Of a stretch of DNA of 64,000 nt, positions 43,339 through 51,933 are shown piece after piece. The notes beneath the pieces were generated by a model. That model made no database searches. It saw nothing but the letters and a program-made list of their open reading frames with translations, and was not told where the DNA came from. The position numbers and the translations under genes were made by a program. This DNA comes from Microbacterium sp. lyk4-40-TSB-66 (lineage in GTDB: Bacteria > Actinomycetota > Actinomycetes > Actinomycetales > Microbacteriaceae). The stretch lies in NCBI RefSeq assembly GCF_030209475.1, contig NZ_JARVRW010000002.1:1-64000 (forward strand). The letters run 5' to 3'. Positions within the stretch are counted from its first letter, which is position 1. Each line of letters opens with the position of its first letter.

Positions 43339-44190
43339 GTGGGAGCACCGTCCGCACTTCGAGACGACACGAGCCTGATCTCGCACGCCGTGGCCGAGCT
43401 CGCTCGCCGCACCCACTTCCCGGTCGCCTTCGGCGGCCTCGAGCACGACGGCGCCGTTCATGTCACGACCATCGTGGGCGCGCGAACGCGGAGCATCGAA
43501 GGTCTCGTGGTGCACGAGTCCCGCGGCCTGGGCGGCCGCGCCCTGCTCGAACGTCGTCCGCGGATGACGTTGGACTACCGCACCTCGCGCACGATCACGC
43601 ACGACTACGACCGCGCCATCCTCGGCGAGGGCATCGCGACGCTCTTCGCCGTCCCCGTGCTCGTCGCGGGGGCGGCGCGCGGCGTGCTCTACTGCGGGTC
43701 GTGGGCGCAGACGCCGATCGGCGACGCCCAGGCGCGCCCGGCGTTCGACGTCGCCGGCGAGCTCGGCACCGAACTGCGCGTGCGCGCGGAGGTGGAGCGA
43801 CGCCTTTCGGCGGCTCCCCCCGTCGAGGGTGGCCTCGGGGCCGGAGCGCGCGAGGAGATCCGCGAGAGCTACGCGCAGCTGCGCAGCATCGCCGCGACCG
43901 TCGGGGACGCGGACGTCCGCCGCCGCCTCGAAGACATCGAGGCGCGTCTCGCCGCACTCACCGGCGACGCCCCGGCCGCCGCGGTGGACTCCGATCTGCA
44001 CCTCTCGCGAAGGGAGGTCGACGTACTGGCATGCGCCGCGGTCGGGTCGACGAACGGTGAGATCGCGGCATCCCTGGGTCTTCGCGAGACCACCGTGAAG
44101 TCGTACCTTGCCTCGGCGATGTCGAAGCTCGACGCCTCCACCCGCCACGCCGCGGTGACCCGCGCGCGGCGCGCCGGTCTACTTCCCTGA
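43339..44190 (+). CDS. LuxR-type regulator with GAF-like sensor, RamA-like, 283 aa
   Basis: Transcription factor with an N-terminal GAF-like region (LISHAVAELARRTHFPVAFGGLEHDG, LLVAG-type ATLFAVPVLVAGAARGVLYCG) and a C-terminal LuxR helix-turn-helix (LSRREVDVLACAAVGSTNGEIAASLGLRETTVKSYLASAMSKLDA). The length and architecture are those of Corynebacterium RamA (282 aa), which activates acetate-metabolism genes. Divergence from the acetate symporter supports that role, but it is inference. GTG 43339 is the first good start. Confidence 0.85.
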   Translation: MGAPSALRDDTSLISHAVAELARRTHFPVAFGGLEHDGAVHVTTIVGARTRSIEGLVVHESRGLGGRALLERRPRMTLDYRTSRTITHDYDRAILGEGIATLFAVPVLVAGAARGVLYCGSWAQTPIGDAQARPAFDVAGELGTELRVRAEVERRLSAAPPVEGGLGAGAREEIRESYAQLRSIAATVGDADVRRRLEDIEARLAALTGDAPAAAVDSDLHLSRREVDVLACAAVGSTNGEIAASLGLRETTVKSYLASAMSKLDASTRHAAVTRARRAGLLP

Positions 44191-44303
44191 CGTCTGAACG
44201 GCCGGTGGGAAACCCCTGGAAATGGCCGCGAGGAGTTGAGAGCCGCCGCGATTCTCGGCATCGTGGCTGGCTCCTGTCGTCGATCAGAAAAGGAGAGTCA
44301 CCC

Positions 44304-44588
44304 ATGCTGACGCTCACCGAAGAGGCCACGACCGCCGTCAAGACCATCACCGCGCAGTTCCCGGATGCCGCCCAGGGCGGCGTGCGCATCGCCGGAGCCG
44401 GATCGCCCGAGTCGCAGTTCGCGCTCTCGGTCGTCGGCGCCCCCGAGCCCGCCGACACCGTCGTGGAGAACGCCGGCGCGCGGGTCTTCCTCGACACCGA
44501 TGCCGCGGTCGTCCTCGACGACCGCGTGTTGGACGCGCAGATCGACCCCCAGGGTTCGGTGCAGTTCGCGGTGACGAACGCCGCCTGA
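44304..44588 (+). CDS. HesB/IscA-like protein without cysteines, 94 aa
   Basis: A small protein with the IscA/HesB layout (MLTLTEEATTAVKTI, GGVRIAGAG, FALSVVGAPEPADTVVENAGARVFLD, LDDRVLDAQID). Iron-sulfur carriers of this family use three conserved cysteines (one after the GLRI-type strand, two in the C-terminal CGCG/CxC); there are none here, so it cannot bind a cluster in that way. AAAAGGAGAG lies well placed before the ATG. A perfect hairpin follows. Confidence 0.8.
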   Translation: MLTLTEEATTAVKTITAQFPDAAQGGVRIAGAGSPESQFALSVVGAPEPADTVVENAGARVFLDTDAAVVLDDRVLDAQIDPQGSVQFAVTNAA

Positions 44589-44605
44589 CGCCCTCGCTGT
44601 GCGAA

Positions 44606-44636
44606 ACGATGCCCCGGCCGCGTGCCGGGGCATCGT
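44606..44636. terminator. 13-bp perfect hairpin
   Basis: ACGATGCCCCGGC (44606-44618) pairs with GCCGGGGCATCGT (44624-44636) across a five-base loop. Confidence 0.85.
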
Positions 44637-44801
44637 CGTGTCCGTGCTGCGCGGGAGCATCCCCGCGGTGCGATGGCCTCGCGTCATCCGTCGCGTGCCG
44701 TTCGGGCCGTGCGAAGACTTCTTGCCGCGGGCTGCAGCCGGGATGTCAGCGGGCGGCGGTTCCGACCGCGACCCTGCCCGACGGTGCGCGTGGGGGACTG
44801 A

Positions 44802-45527
44802 TCAACCCGAGAAGACGACGACCTCGTCGTTTGCCGCGTCGTAGACGAACTGCAGGGCGGTGCCGACGGGGAGACTGGTCTGCGCGAGCTCGGGCGAGCC
44901 CTCACTCAGCAGGATCGCCGTGGCCGGGGGGAAGACGCCGGCGCCGCAGACGCCCATGACGAGGTTCTCGCCGTCGTAGGAGAAGCCGGATCCGTCGGCC
45001 TCGAGAAGCGCGGGCTGCCAGACCGTCATGCAGCGGGCGGTGCTCTCCGAATCCCGGTAGGAGGGCAGGGTCAGCGCGCGGAACCCCTCGAACTCGGCAT
45101 AGGCGGTGACCTCGCCGGTGACGCCCCGCGCGAGGGAGCTCGGGACGTCGAAGTCCGGATCGGGCGACAGTCGAGCGATCTGCGTCGCACCGGTCTGCAG
45201 GGGGTCCGTCTGCACGCGTTGCACGAGGGTCAGGGCCGTGGCCAGGGTGGCGATCACGAGCGCCGCCGCCCCCAGCAGGATCACGGTCGAGCGACGCGGG
45301 CGCGGGAGGGAGAACCGCGGCGGGTCGGGAGCGGCATCCGGTGCCGGCTCGTCGCCGGGAACGACAGGCTCATGCTCGACGGGGGCAGGTGACGTCTCCT
45401 CCGCGTCCACCCGCGCCTCCAGCTCGACCAGTCGTCGCAGGGCGTGGGGGTCGGAGGCGATGTCCGCCGCCGGCGAGTACGCCCGTCGACGCAGCTGGGC
45501 GAGTTCTGCTTCCTCGTCGATCGACAT
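44802..45527 (-). CDS. Hypothetical single-pass membrane protein, 241 aa
   Basis: Unrecognised. A charged cytoplasmic N-terminal 78 residues (with an acidic, Pro-rich linker), one membrane helix (about 80-102: STVILLGAAALVIATLATALTLV) and an extracytoplasmic domain of about 135 residues with two cysteines (Cys in TARCMTVW and MGVCGAG) that could form a disulfide. The C-terminus ends in a beta-strand-like VYDAANDEVVVFSG. The ATG at 45527 gives a sensible start. No neighbouring gene suggests a role. Confidence 0.72.
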   Translation of the reverse strand: MSIDEEAELAQLRRRAYSPAADIASDPHALRRLVELEARVDAEETSPAPVEHEPVVPGDEPAPDAAPDPPRFSLPRPRRSTVILLGAAALVIATLATALTLVQRVQTDPLQTGATQIARLSPDPDFDVPSSLARGVTGEVTAYAEFEGFRALTLPSYRDSESTARCMTVWQPALLEADGSGFSYDGENLVMGVCGAGVFPPATAILLSEGSPELAQTSLPVGTALQFVYDAANDEVVVFSG

Positions 45528-45600
45528 GAGGCGATCTCATCACCCCGGACGGCCCTATGTCTCGCGTCAGACCGATCCGCGCCCGGATCGACCGGCGATC

Positions 45601-45708
45601 GTGTCCCACGTCGTGCAGCCCCGATCCGGTTCTTCCGCACCGATCGGGGCACGCTCCGACGGAGGCGCCTGCCGCATCCCCGTCGTGTCCCACGTCGTGC
45701 AGCCCCGA
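45601..45708. repeat. 24-base direct repeat, two copies 84 bases apart
   Basis: GTGTCCCACGTCGTGCAGCC plus the next four bases (CCGA) occurs at 45601-45624 and 45685-45708. A GGGACACG word at 45731-45738 is the inverse of the repeat's start. It fills the 223-base gap between the membrane protein and paaG, which contains no gene. Confidence 0.85.
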
Positions 45709-45750
45709 CCCCTCAGACGTGCACCAAGCGGGACACGCGTGCCGCCGCCC

Positions 45751-46521
45751 TCAGCGACCCGCGAACTCCGGCGCGCGCTTCTCCTGGAACGCCGCGAAGC
45801 CCTCGCGGTAGTCGTCGCTGCGGGCGAGGGCCGCCTGTGCGCGGTTCTCGAGCGCCATCGCCTCCCACAGGCCCAGCCGCTCATCCCGGATGGCCGTCAC
45901 GATGCGCTTGCTCGCGCGGAACGCCTCGGTGGGACCGGCCGCCGCGCGACGGGCGGCGAGCGCGGTGGCATCCTGGATCTCGGATGCCGGGACCACCCGC
46001 GAGAAGAGCCCGGCGCGGACGGCCTCCTCGCCGGTGAGCATGCGGCCGGTGTAGATGAGATCGAGCGTGGCGTGGGTGCCGAGGCGCTCGACGAACAGGG
46101 CGTGGCCGCCGGAGTCGAGCGCCGCCCCCAAGGCGGCGAACGGCGAGCCGATCCTGGCGTCGTCGGCGACGAAGACCACGTCGGTGGCGACGAGCAGGCC
46201 GAGGCCCACGCCGAGGCACGCGCCGTGGGCGGCGGCGAAGGTCGGCGCGGGGAACGCCGACATGCGGCGGAGCAGGGGCGCGAGCGTGTCGTCGAGGTAT
46301 CCCGCGACGTCATCCGTGGCCGGGTCGACGCCCGAGATGTCGCGCCCGGCGCAGAACGAGGGTCCCTCACCGTGGAGCAGCACGGCGCGCGCAGCGTCGG
46401 CTTCGGCGCGGTCGAAGGCCTCGGCGAGTGCGCGCAGGTCATCGACTCCGAGCGCGTTGCGGCGCGACGGCGCGTTCAGGGTGATCTCGGCGAGACCGTC
46501 GGCGAAGGCGTAGTCGATCAC
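45751..46521 (-). CDS. paaG: Enoyl-CoA hydratase/isomerase family protein, probable PaaG, 256 aa
   Basis: Crotonase-fold protein. Oxyanion-hole blocks FCAGRDISGVDP and AHGACLGVGLGLLVATDVVFVADDARIGSPFAALGAALDSG. The second classic Glu (at the ExxP position) is Asp or replaced here, so isomerase activity fits better than hydration. PaaG isomerises epoxy-phenylacetyl-CoA to the oxepin. It ends the paaABCDE run, 11 bases after paaE, with a GTG start, which supports PaaG. FadB-type hydratase PaaF is the second paralogue in the window. Confidence 0.8.
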   Translation of the reverse strand: MIDYAFADGLAEITLNAPSRRNALGVDDLRALAEAFDRAEADAARAVLLHGEGPSFCAGRDISGVDPATDDVAGYLDDTLAPLLRRMSAFPAPTFAAAHGACLGVGLGLLVATDVVFVADDARIGSPFAALGAALDSGGHALFVERLGTHATLDLIYTGRMLTGEEAVRAGLFSRVVPASEIQDATALAARRAAAGPTEAFRASKRIVTAIRDERLGLWEAMALENRAQAALARSDDYREGFAAFQEKRAPEFAGR

Positions 46522-46531
46522 GGCATCCCTC

Positions 46532-47686
46532 TCATCCGTCGTAGTCGACGCGGACGACGTCGGTACGCGGGTGCGACTGGCAGGTGAGGACGTAGCCGCG
46601 CTCGATCTCGTCGGGCTCGAGCGCGTAGTTCTCGGTCATCGACACGGCGCCCTCGATGACGCGGGCGCGGCAGGTGCCGCACACCCCTCCCGCGCAGGCG
46701 AACGGCACGTCGGGGCGCACGCGGAGGGCGGCGGCCAGGATCGTCTCGTTCGCGGCGACCGGGCTCTCCACCGCGGCGGACTGCCCGTCGAGGGTGAACG
46801 CGATGCGGCGCACCGCCTCGTCGGCGCGGACGCGCAGGGGGCGCGCACCGCCGGTCTGCGCGGGGGCGTCGCCGTCGCCGGCGGTGAACAGCTCGAAGCG
46901 GACACGCTCTCGCGGCACGCCCACCTCGTCGAGCACCGCGCGGCACAGCTCGACCAGCGCGTACGGTCCGCAGAGGAACCACTCGTCGACGGATGCCGCG
47001 TCGATGAGCCGCGACAGGATGAGGCGCAGACGTTCCTCGTCGATGCGACCGGAGAACACCGGTGCGGTGCGCTGCTCGCGCGACAGGACGTGGTGAAGCG
47101 TCAGTCGAGCCGGGTAGCGGTCCTTCAGGTCGGCGAGTTCGTCGACGAACATCACGTCGGTCGACGAGCGATTGGCGTACACGATCGTCATGCGCGTCTC
47201 GGCGGATCGCTCGAGCACGCCCGCGGCGAGCGCCATGATCGGCGTGATCCCCGACCCCGCGGCGATCGCGACCACGTGGCCGGTGGCCGTCGAGGCCCTC
47301 GAGACGAAGGTGCCCTGCGGGCTCATGACGTCGATCTCGTCGCCGGGACGCAGGCCCTCGTGCGCCCACGACGAGAAGCGGCCCTCGGGGTCGCGTTTGA
47401 TGCCGACGCTGAGCGAGCCGCGCGCGGGCGGGCGGCACAGCGAGTACGAACGGCGCAGTTCCTCCCCGTCGACGCGGGCACGCAGTGCGACGTACTGGCC
47501 GGGGGCGTAGTCGAACGCGTCGGCGAGATCGTCGGGGACGGCGAAGGTCACCTCCATCGCCGTCGGCGTGAGCGGGCGCACGTCGGCGACCCGCAGGGTG
47601 TGGAAGCGGGCGCGGGCGCGCGGGGTGTCGGCGCGCTCGGCGGCGACTCCCGTGGGGCTCGGGGGCGTGGCATCCATCGTCGTCAT
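46532..47686 (-). CDS. paaE: 1,2-phenylacetyl-CoA epoxidase reductase subunit, 384 aa
   Basis: Feeds NADPH electrons to the PaaABC(D) epoxidase. FAD-binding ferredoxin-reductase domain (GQYVALRARVDGEELRRSYSLCRPP; Arg-x-Tyr-Ser), NAD-binding domain (VVAIAAGSGITPIMALAAGVL and EWFLCGPYALVE) and C-terminal plant-type [2Fe-2S] domain with CAGGVCGTC...C. ATG 47686 overlaps the paaD stop by one base (TGATG). The length and order match PaaE. Confidence 0.95.
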   Translation of the reverse strand: MTTMDATPPSPTGVAAERADTPRARARFHTLRVADVRPLTPTAMEVTFAVPDDLADAFDYAPGQYVALRARVDGEELRRSYSLCRPPARGSLSVGIKRDPEGRFSSWAHEGLRPGDEIDVMSPQGTFVSRASTATGHVVAIAAGSGITPIMALAAGVLERSAETRMTIVYANRSSTDVMFVDELADLKDRYPARLTLHHVLSREQRTAPVFSGRIDEERLRLILSRLIDAASVDEWFLCGPYALVELCRAVLDEVGVPRERVRFELFTAGDGDAPAQTGGARPLRVRADEAVRRIAFTLDGQSAAVESPVAANETILAAALRVRPDVPFACAGGVCGTCRARVIEGAVSMTENYALEPDEIERGYVLTCQSHPRTDVVRVDYDG

Positions 47687-48168
47687 CAGAGCGCCTTGAA
47701 GTGGTCGAAGGGCTCGAGGCACGCACGGCACTCCCAGTGCGACTTGCACGAGGTGGAGCCGAACCGGGAGACCTCGCGCGTGTCGAGGGAACCGCAGCGC
47801 GGGCAGGCGACGCTGAGCTTCACGCGGATGGGACCCGCCGGCGCGCGGCCGGTGGGCGGGGCGATGCCGTAGGCCGTGAGCTTGCGCTTGCCGGCCTCGC
47901 TCATCCAGTCGGTCGTCCACGCGGGGGCGAGGGTGGTCTTCACGACGACGCGCTCGAAGCCGGCCGAGGTGAGCGCGAGAACGATGTCGTCGCGGATGGC
48001 GTCGACCGCGGGGCACCCCGAGTACGTCGGGGTGATCGTGACCGTGACGGTGTCGCCGTCGAGGCGCACGTCGCGGAGCACCCCGAGATCGGCGATCGTG
48101 AGCACCGGAACCTCGGGGTCGACGACCGCCGCAGCGAGGTCGCGCGCGCGCTCGAGCACGGCGGTCAC
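47686..48168 (-). CDS. paaD: Phenylacetate-CoA epoxidase maturation subunit PaaD, 160 aa
   Basis: MIP18/SufT-like (DUF59) protein needed for epoxidase activity. N-terminal domain: LAAAVVDPEVPVLTIADLGVLRDVRLDGDTVTVTITPTYSGCPA. C-terminal zinc or Fe-S domain: VACPRCGSLDTREVSRFGSTSCKSHWECRACLEPFDHFK, with five cysteines. GTG 48168 overlaps the paaC stop (GTGA). PaaJ in some nomenclatures; distinct from the thiolase. Confidence 0.95.
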   Translation of the reverse strand: MTAVLERARDLAAAVVDPEVPVLTIADLGVLRDVRLDGDTVTVTITPTYSGCPAVDAIRDDIVLALTSAGFERVVVKTTLAPAWTTDWMSEAGKRKLTAYGIAPPTGRAPAGPIRVKLSVACPRCGSLDTREVSRFGSTSCKSHWECRACLEPFDHFKAL

Positions 48169-49064
48169 CAGGTCGCCCCGGGGTGGCGGCGGGCGAGCAC
48201 CTGCATCTCGGCGAGGAGCGGCCCGAAGGCGGGATGGTGGATGCCGCGGCGTCCACCGGCGGACGATCCCGGGATCGCGGGGACCGGCACATCCTCTTCC
48301 GCGAGGACCGCGGCCAGTACGTCGTCGACACGCCCGCGCAGCGACGAGGGGCGCACCGCCGCATCGCCCAGACGGTCGTGCAGCGGCTCGTCGCGGAAGA
48401 GCTCGTCGAGGAACGGCCAGGTGTCGTCGAGCGCGATGAGCAGGCGTCGGCGCGATTCGTCGGTCCCGCCGGCCAGCCGCAGGGTCCATTGCACGGCGTG
48501 GTCTCGGTGGTAGTCGACCTCTTTCTCCGCCTTGGCCGCGACGGCCGCGAGGACGGGATCGGTGGATGCCGTGAGCTCGCGGTACAGCTCGAGAAGGAAG
48601 GCCGAGGCGAGGAGCTGACGCGCGATGGTGTGCGCGAAGTCGCCGTTCGGGAGTTCGAACAGCCAGGCGCTGCGGAATTCGCGTTCGTCGCGCCAGTACG
48701 CGAGGTCGTCCTCCCCGCGGCCGTCGTGGCTGCCGGCGTAGCGCAAGAGGGAACGGGCGTGGCCGAGCAGATCGAGGGCGATGTTGCCGAGGGCCACGTC
48801 CTCTTCGAGTTCGGGCGCGCGGGCGACCCATCCGCAGAGGTTCTGCGCCAGGATGAGCGCGTCGTCGCCGAGGCGCATCGCGTAGGCGGCGACGTCGGGA
48901 TCGACGGCGCGTTCCTCTCCCCCGGCGAACTCGGCGGAGAGCTCTCGCGCGTCGAGCGAGACGTCGCCGTGCGGATCGTCACCGTGCGGGTCGGGGGCTC
49001 CCCTCGGCCCTGGTCCCTGAGCCTGTCGACGGGACCGGTGCCCGGGATCGATCGCGGAGCTCAC
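48165..49064 (-). CDS. paaC: 1,2-phenylacetyl-CoA epoxidase subunit C, 299 aa
   Basis: Structural ferritin-fold partner of PaaA. Core blocks: YAMRLGDDALILAQNLCGWVARAPELEEDVALGNIALDLLGHARSLLRYAG, FAHTIARQLLASAFLLELYREL, AEKEVDYHRDHAVQWTLRLAGGT. The N-terminal 40 residues are not typical: they arise from a dispersed repeat (49012-49036) and a run of Gly/Asp/Pro, so the true start may lie within. GTG 49064 overlaps the paaB stop (GTGA). Otherwise normal. Confidence 0.93.
   Translation of the reverse strand: MSSAIDPGHRSRRQAQGPGPRGAPDPHGDDPHGDVSLDARELSAEFAGGEERAVDPDVAAYAMRLGDDALILAQNLCGWVARAPELEEDVALGNIALDLLGHARSLLRYAGSHDGRGEDDLAYWRDEREFRSAWLFELPNGDFAHTIARQLLASAFLLELYRELTASTDPVLAAVAAKAEKEVDYHRDHAVQWTLRLAGGTDESRRRLLIALDDTWPFLDELFRDEPLHDRLGDAAVRPSSLRGRVDDVLAAVLAEEDVPVPAIPGSSAGGRRGIHHPAFGPLLAEMQVLARRHPGATW
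49012..49036. repeat. Dispersed CTGAGCCTGTCGA element inside paaC
   Basis: A 25-base copy flanked by GGTCCC and GGGACC and otherwise matching the element at 52066-52090 with one change. It lies in the first 18 codons of paaC, in frame. Confidence 0.8.
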
Positions 49065-49366
49065 AGGTGCGGCACCCCCTCGGACGCGGTGTAGTACACC
49101 GCGTGGCGGTAATTCTTCCCGGCCGGCGACTCGAAGAACGCGCCCTTCGCTCCCGGATCGCTGGTGGTCACGGCATCCGAGGGCACGACCCACACCGACA
49201 CTCCCTCTCCGCGGCGCGTGTACAGGTCGCGGGCGTTGCGCACGGCGAGCTCGGCGTCGGGCGCGTGGAGCGAGCCGACGTGGACGTGGCTGAGGCCGCG
49301 GCTCGCGCGCACGAACACCTCCCACAGGGGCCAGGTCTCGGCGGGGCTGCCGCCGGGCGTGGCCAT
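49061..49366 (-). CDS. paaB: 1,2-phenylacetyl-CoA epoxidase subunit B, 101 aa
   Basis: Small beta subunit of the epoxidase. WPLWEVFVRASRGLSHVHVGSLHAPDAELAVRNARDLYTRRGEGVSVWVVPSDAVTTSDP is the family pattern. Overlaps paaA by one base (TGATG-type) at its start and paaC by four at its end. Confidence 0.95.
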   Translation of the reverse strand: MATPGGSPAETWPLWEVFVRASRGLSHVHVGSLHAPDAELAVRNARDLYTRRGEGVSVWVVPSDAVTTSDPGAKGAFFESPAGKNYRHAVYYTASEGVPHL

Positions 49367-50334
49367 CAGGCGACCTCTTCCTCGGTGCGGCGCTGCTTCT
49401 TCGCGGCGTACGCCGCGGCCGCCTCGCGCACCCACGCACCCTCTTCGTGGGCGTCGCGGCGGTGGCGACGGCGCGAGGTGTTGAGCGGTCCGCGCCCGGC
49501 GAGCACCTCGTGGAACTCGGCCCAGTCGATCTCGCCCATCTCGTACCGCCCGGTCTCCTCGTCGAAGCGCAGCTCCGGGTCGGGGAGGGTGACACCGAGC
49601 ACGGCTGCCTGCGGAACGAGCATCGACACGAAGCGCTGGCGCAGTTCGTCGTTGCCGAAGCGTTTGATGTTCCACGCCATCGACTGCGCCGAGTTGGGCG
49701 AGTCGTCGTCGGGGGGCCCGAACATCATGAGGCTCGGCCAGTACCAGCGGTCCACGGCATCCTGAGCCATCTCGCGCTGCGCCTCGGTGCCCCGCATCAG
49801 GGTGAGCAGGATCTCGAACCCCTGCCGCTGGTGGAACGACTCCTCCTTGCAGATGCGCACCATCGCGCGGCCGTAGGGTCCGTACGACGCCCGGCACAGC
49901 GGCACCTGGTTGCAGATCGCGGCGCCGTCGACGAGCCACCCGATCGCACCCATGTCGGCCCAGGTGGGGGCGGGGTAGTTGAAGATCGACGAGTAGCGTG
50001 CCTTCCCGTCGACGAGCTGCTGCGTCATCTCGTCGCGTGTGATCCCGAGGGTCTGCGCGGCGGAGTAGAGGTACAGGCCGTGCCCGGCTTCGTCCTGCAC
50101 CTTGGCGAGCAGGATCGACTTGCGCTTGAGGCTCGGGGCACGGGTGATCCACGCCCCCTCGGGCTGCATGCCGATGATCTCGGAGTGCGCGTGCTGGGAG
50201 ATCTGCCGGATCAGGGTGCGGCGGTACCCCTCCGGCATCCAGTCGCGCGGTTCGATGCGGCCGTCGGCCTCGATGAGGGCGTCGAACAAGGCCTCGCCGT
50301 CGTGGACCTCGGGGGCGGGTGCGGTCATCGTCAT
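49366..50334 (-). CDS. paaA: 1,2-phenylacetyl-CoA epoxidase catalytic subunit A, 322 aa
   Basis: Di-iron oxygenase subunit that epoxidises phenylacetyl-CoA. Metal ligands lie in [42 protein letters not shown] (ExxH) and [13 protein letters not shown] (second ExxH). Length and order match PaaA. ATG 50334 has AGGAG six bases upstream. First gene of the paaABCDE-G operon; a 24-base dyad lies in its promoter region. Confidence 0.96.
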   Translation of the reverse strand: MTMTAPAPEVHDGEALFDALIEADGRIEPRDWMPEGYRRTLIRQISQHAHSEIIGMQPEGAWITRAPSLKRKSILLAKVQDEAGHGLYLYSAAQTLGITRDEMTQQLVDGKARYSSIFNYPAPTWADMGAIGWLVDGAAICNQVPLCRASYGPYGRAMVRICKEESFHQRQGFEILLTLMRGTEAQREMAQDAVDRWYWPSLMMFGPPDDDSPNSAQSMAWNIKRFGNDELRQRFVSMLVPQAAVLGVTLPDPELRFDEETGRYEMGEIDWAEFHEVLAGRGPLNTSRRRHRRDAHEEGAWVREAAAAYAAKKQRRTEEEVA

Positions 50335-50345
50335 CGTCGACTCCT

Positions 50346-50369
50346 TTTACAGACCGATCGTTCAGTAAA
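50346..50369. promoter_or_regulatory. 24-bp dyad before paaA, probable PaaR-type operator
   Basis: Arms TTTAC/GTAAA at the ends, GA/TC inside and a central CGATCG give a near-perfect inverted repeat. Seventeen bases (GACCGATCGTTCAGTAA) recur at 56262-56278 before the other paa operon. Confidence 0.75.
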
Positions 50370-50456
50370 GTGTATCCGCGGCGGTGACGACCCGCAACGG
50401 GACACCCCACGGCGAGACCGCACCCCGTTGCCGAGACCGCATCCGATCGGCGCCGA

Positions 50457-50612
50457 ACGCGTGCGGTTTCGGCGACGCCGTGCGGTTTCGACGACCCCGT
50501 GCGGTTTCGGCGACGCCGTGCGGTCTCGGCGACGCCGGGCGGCCCCGACGCCACCCGGCCCGGGCGCCCGCCGGTCGGCCCCGACGCCACCCGCCCGGGC
50601 GCCCGCCGGTCG
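50457..50612. repeat. Tandem repeats between paaK and paaA
   Basis: Four to five units of about 20 bases (GTGCGGTTTCGGCGACGCC and variants) from 50461, followed by two copies of about 35 bases beginning GGCCCCGACGCCACC. No gene lies in the 252 bases from 50371 to 50622. Confidence 0.8.
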
Positions 50613-50622
50613 TGGCGACGCG

Positions 50623-51933
50623 TCAGCGCAGGTCGTACACGCGCTTGTACTTGCCCTCGCTGCGGGGCAGAACGCCGGGCTCCTCGACGCGCACGTCGAC
50701 GGTGGTGCCGACGAGCACCTTGATGCGCTGCCGCAGCACGACGCCGGCCGCCTCGCACACGTCCCGCGCGAGGGCGGGGTGGCGTTCGATGCGCACGGTC
50801 ATGGCATCCATTCGTCCCTCGCGGCGCAGCTCGAGGACGAAGTGCGGGGTGAGCGTCTCGATGCCGAGGACGATCTCCTCGATCTGCGTCGGGAAGAGGT
50901 TCACGCCCCGCAGGATGATCATGTCGTCGTTGCGGCCGGTGATCTTCTCGATCCGTCGCATCGCCGGAAAGGCCGTACCCGGCTGCAGCCGGGTGAGATC
51001 GCGGGTTCGGTAGCGGATGACGGGGAAGGCCTCCTTGGTGAGGGAGGTGAAGACCAGTTCGCCGAGCTCGCCGTCGGCCACGGGATCGCCGCTGACGCCG
51101 TCGACCACCTCGGGGAGGAAGTGGTCCTCCCACACGTGCGGACCGTCTTTGGCGAGGGCGCTCTCGGATGCCACGCCCGGGCCCATCACCTCGCTCAGGC
51201 CGTAGATGTCGACGGCGACGACGTCGAGGCGACGCTCGATCTCGCGGCGCATCTCGTTCGTCCACGGTTCGGCGCCGAGCACCGCGACCCTGAGCGATGT
51301 CGAGCGGGGATCGACGCCGGCCGCCTCGAGCGCGTCGGCGATGGTGAGCAGGTAGCTGGGCGTGCAGAGGATGGCGTCGGGCGCGAAGTCCTGGATGAGC
51401 TGCGCCTGCCGTGCGGTCTGCCCGCCCGACATCGGGATGACGGTCGCACCGAGTCGCTCGATGCCGGCGTGTGCGCCGAGGCCGCCCGTGAACAGCCCGT
51501 AGCCGTAGGCGTTGTGCACGCGGTCCCCCGCGCGGATGCCCGCCGCGCTCAGCGAGCGCGCCACGAGGTCGGCCCAGCGGTCGAGGTCGCCGGCGGTGTA
51601 ACCGACGACCGTCGGGCGCCCGGTCGTCCCGGACGACGCGTGGATACGACGCACGTCCCCCATCGGCACGGCGAACATGCCGAAGGGGTAGGTCTCGCGC
51701 AGGTCGGCTTTGGTCGTGAAGGGCAGCCGCCGGATGTCGTCGAGGCTCCGGACGTCGTCGGGGTGGACGCCGGCCCGATCGAACTTCTGCCGGTAGAGGG
51801 CGACGTGCTCGTACGCGTGCCGCACGGTCCACCGCAGGCGCTCGAGCTGCAGCGCCCGCAGACGCTCGAGCGGGATGCCGGCGGGATCGACGGATGCCAG
51901 GAAGTCCGGGCGCGACGCGGTGGTCAGAGTCAT
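50623..51933 (-). CDS. paaK: Phenylacetate-CoA ligase, 436 aa
   Basis: Activates phenylacetate with ATP and CoA. Adenylate-forming motifs: P-loop SSGTTGRPTVVGYT, YGYGLFTGGLGAHAGIERLG, GAEPWTNEMRREIE, IYGLSEVMGPGVASE and TGRNDDMIILRGVNLFPTQIE. Length is normal. ATG 51933 overlaps the paaI stop (ATGA). Last gene of the upstream paa operon. Confidence 0.96.
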   Translation of the reverse strand: MTLTTASRPDFLASVDPAGIPLERLRALQLERLRWTVRHAYEHVALYRQKFDRAGVHPDDVRSLDDIRRLPFTTKADLRETYPFGMFAVPMGDVRRIHASSGTTGRPTVVGYTAGDLDRWADLVARSLSAAGIRAGDRVHNAYGYGLFTGGLGAHAGIERLGATVIPMSGGQTARQAQLIQDFAPDAILCTPSYLLTIADALEAAGVDPRSTSLRVAVLGAEPWTNEMRREIERRLDVVAVDIYGLSEVMGPGVASESALAKDGPHVWEDHFLPEVVDGVSGDPVADGELGELVFTSLTKEAFPVIRYRTRDLTRLQPGTAFPAMRRIEKITGRNDDMIILRGVNLFPTQIEEIVLGIETLTPHFVLELRREGRMDAMTVRIERHPALARDVCEAAGVVLRQRIKVLVGTTVDVRVEEPGVLPRSEGKYKRVYDLR

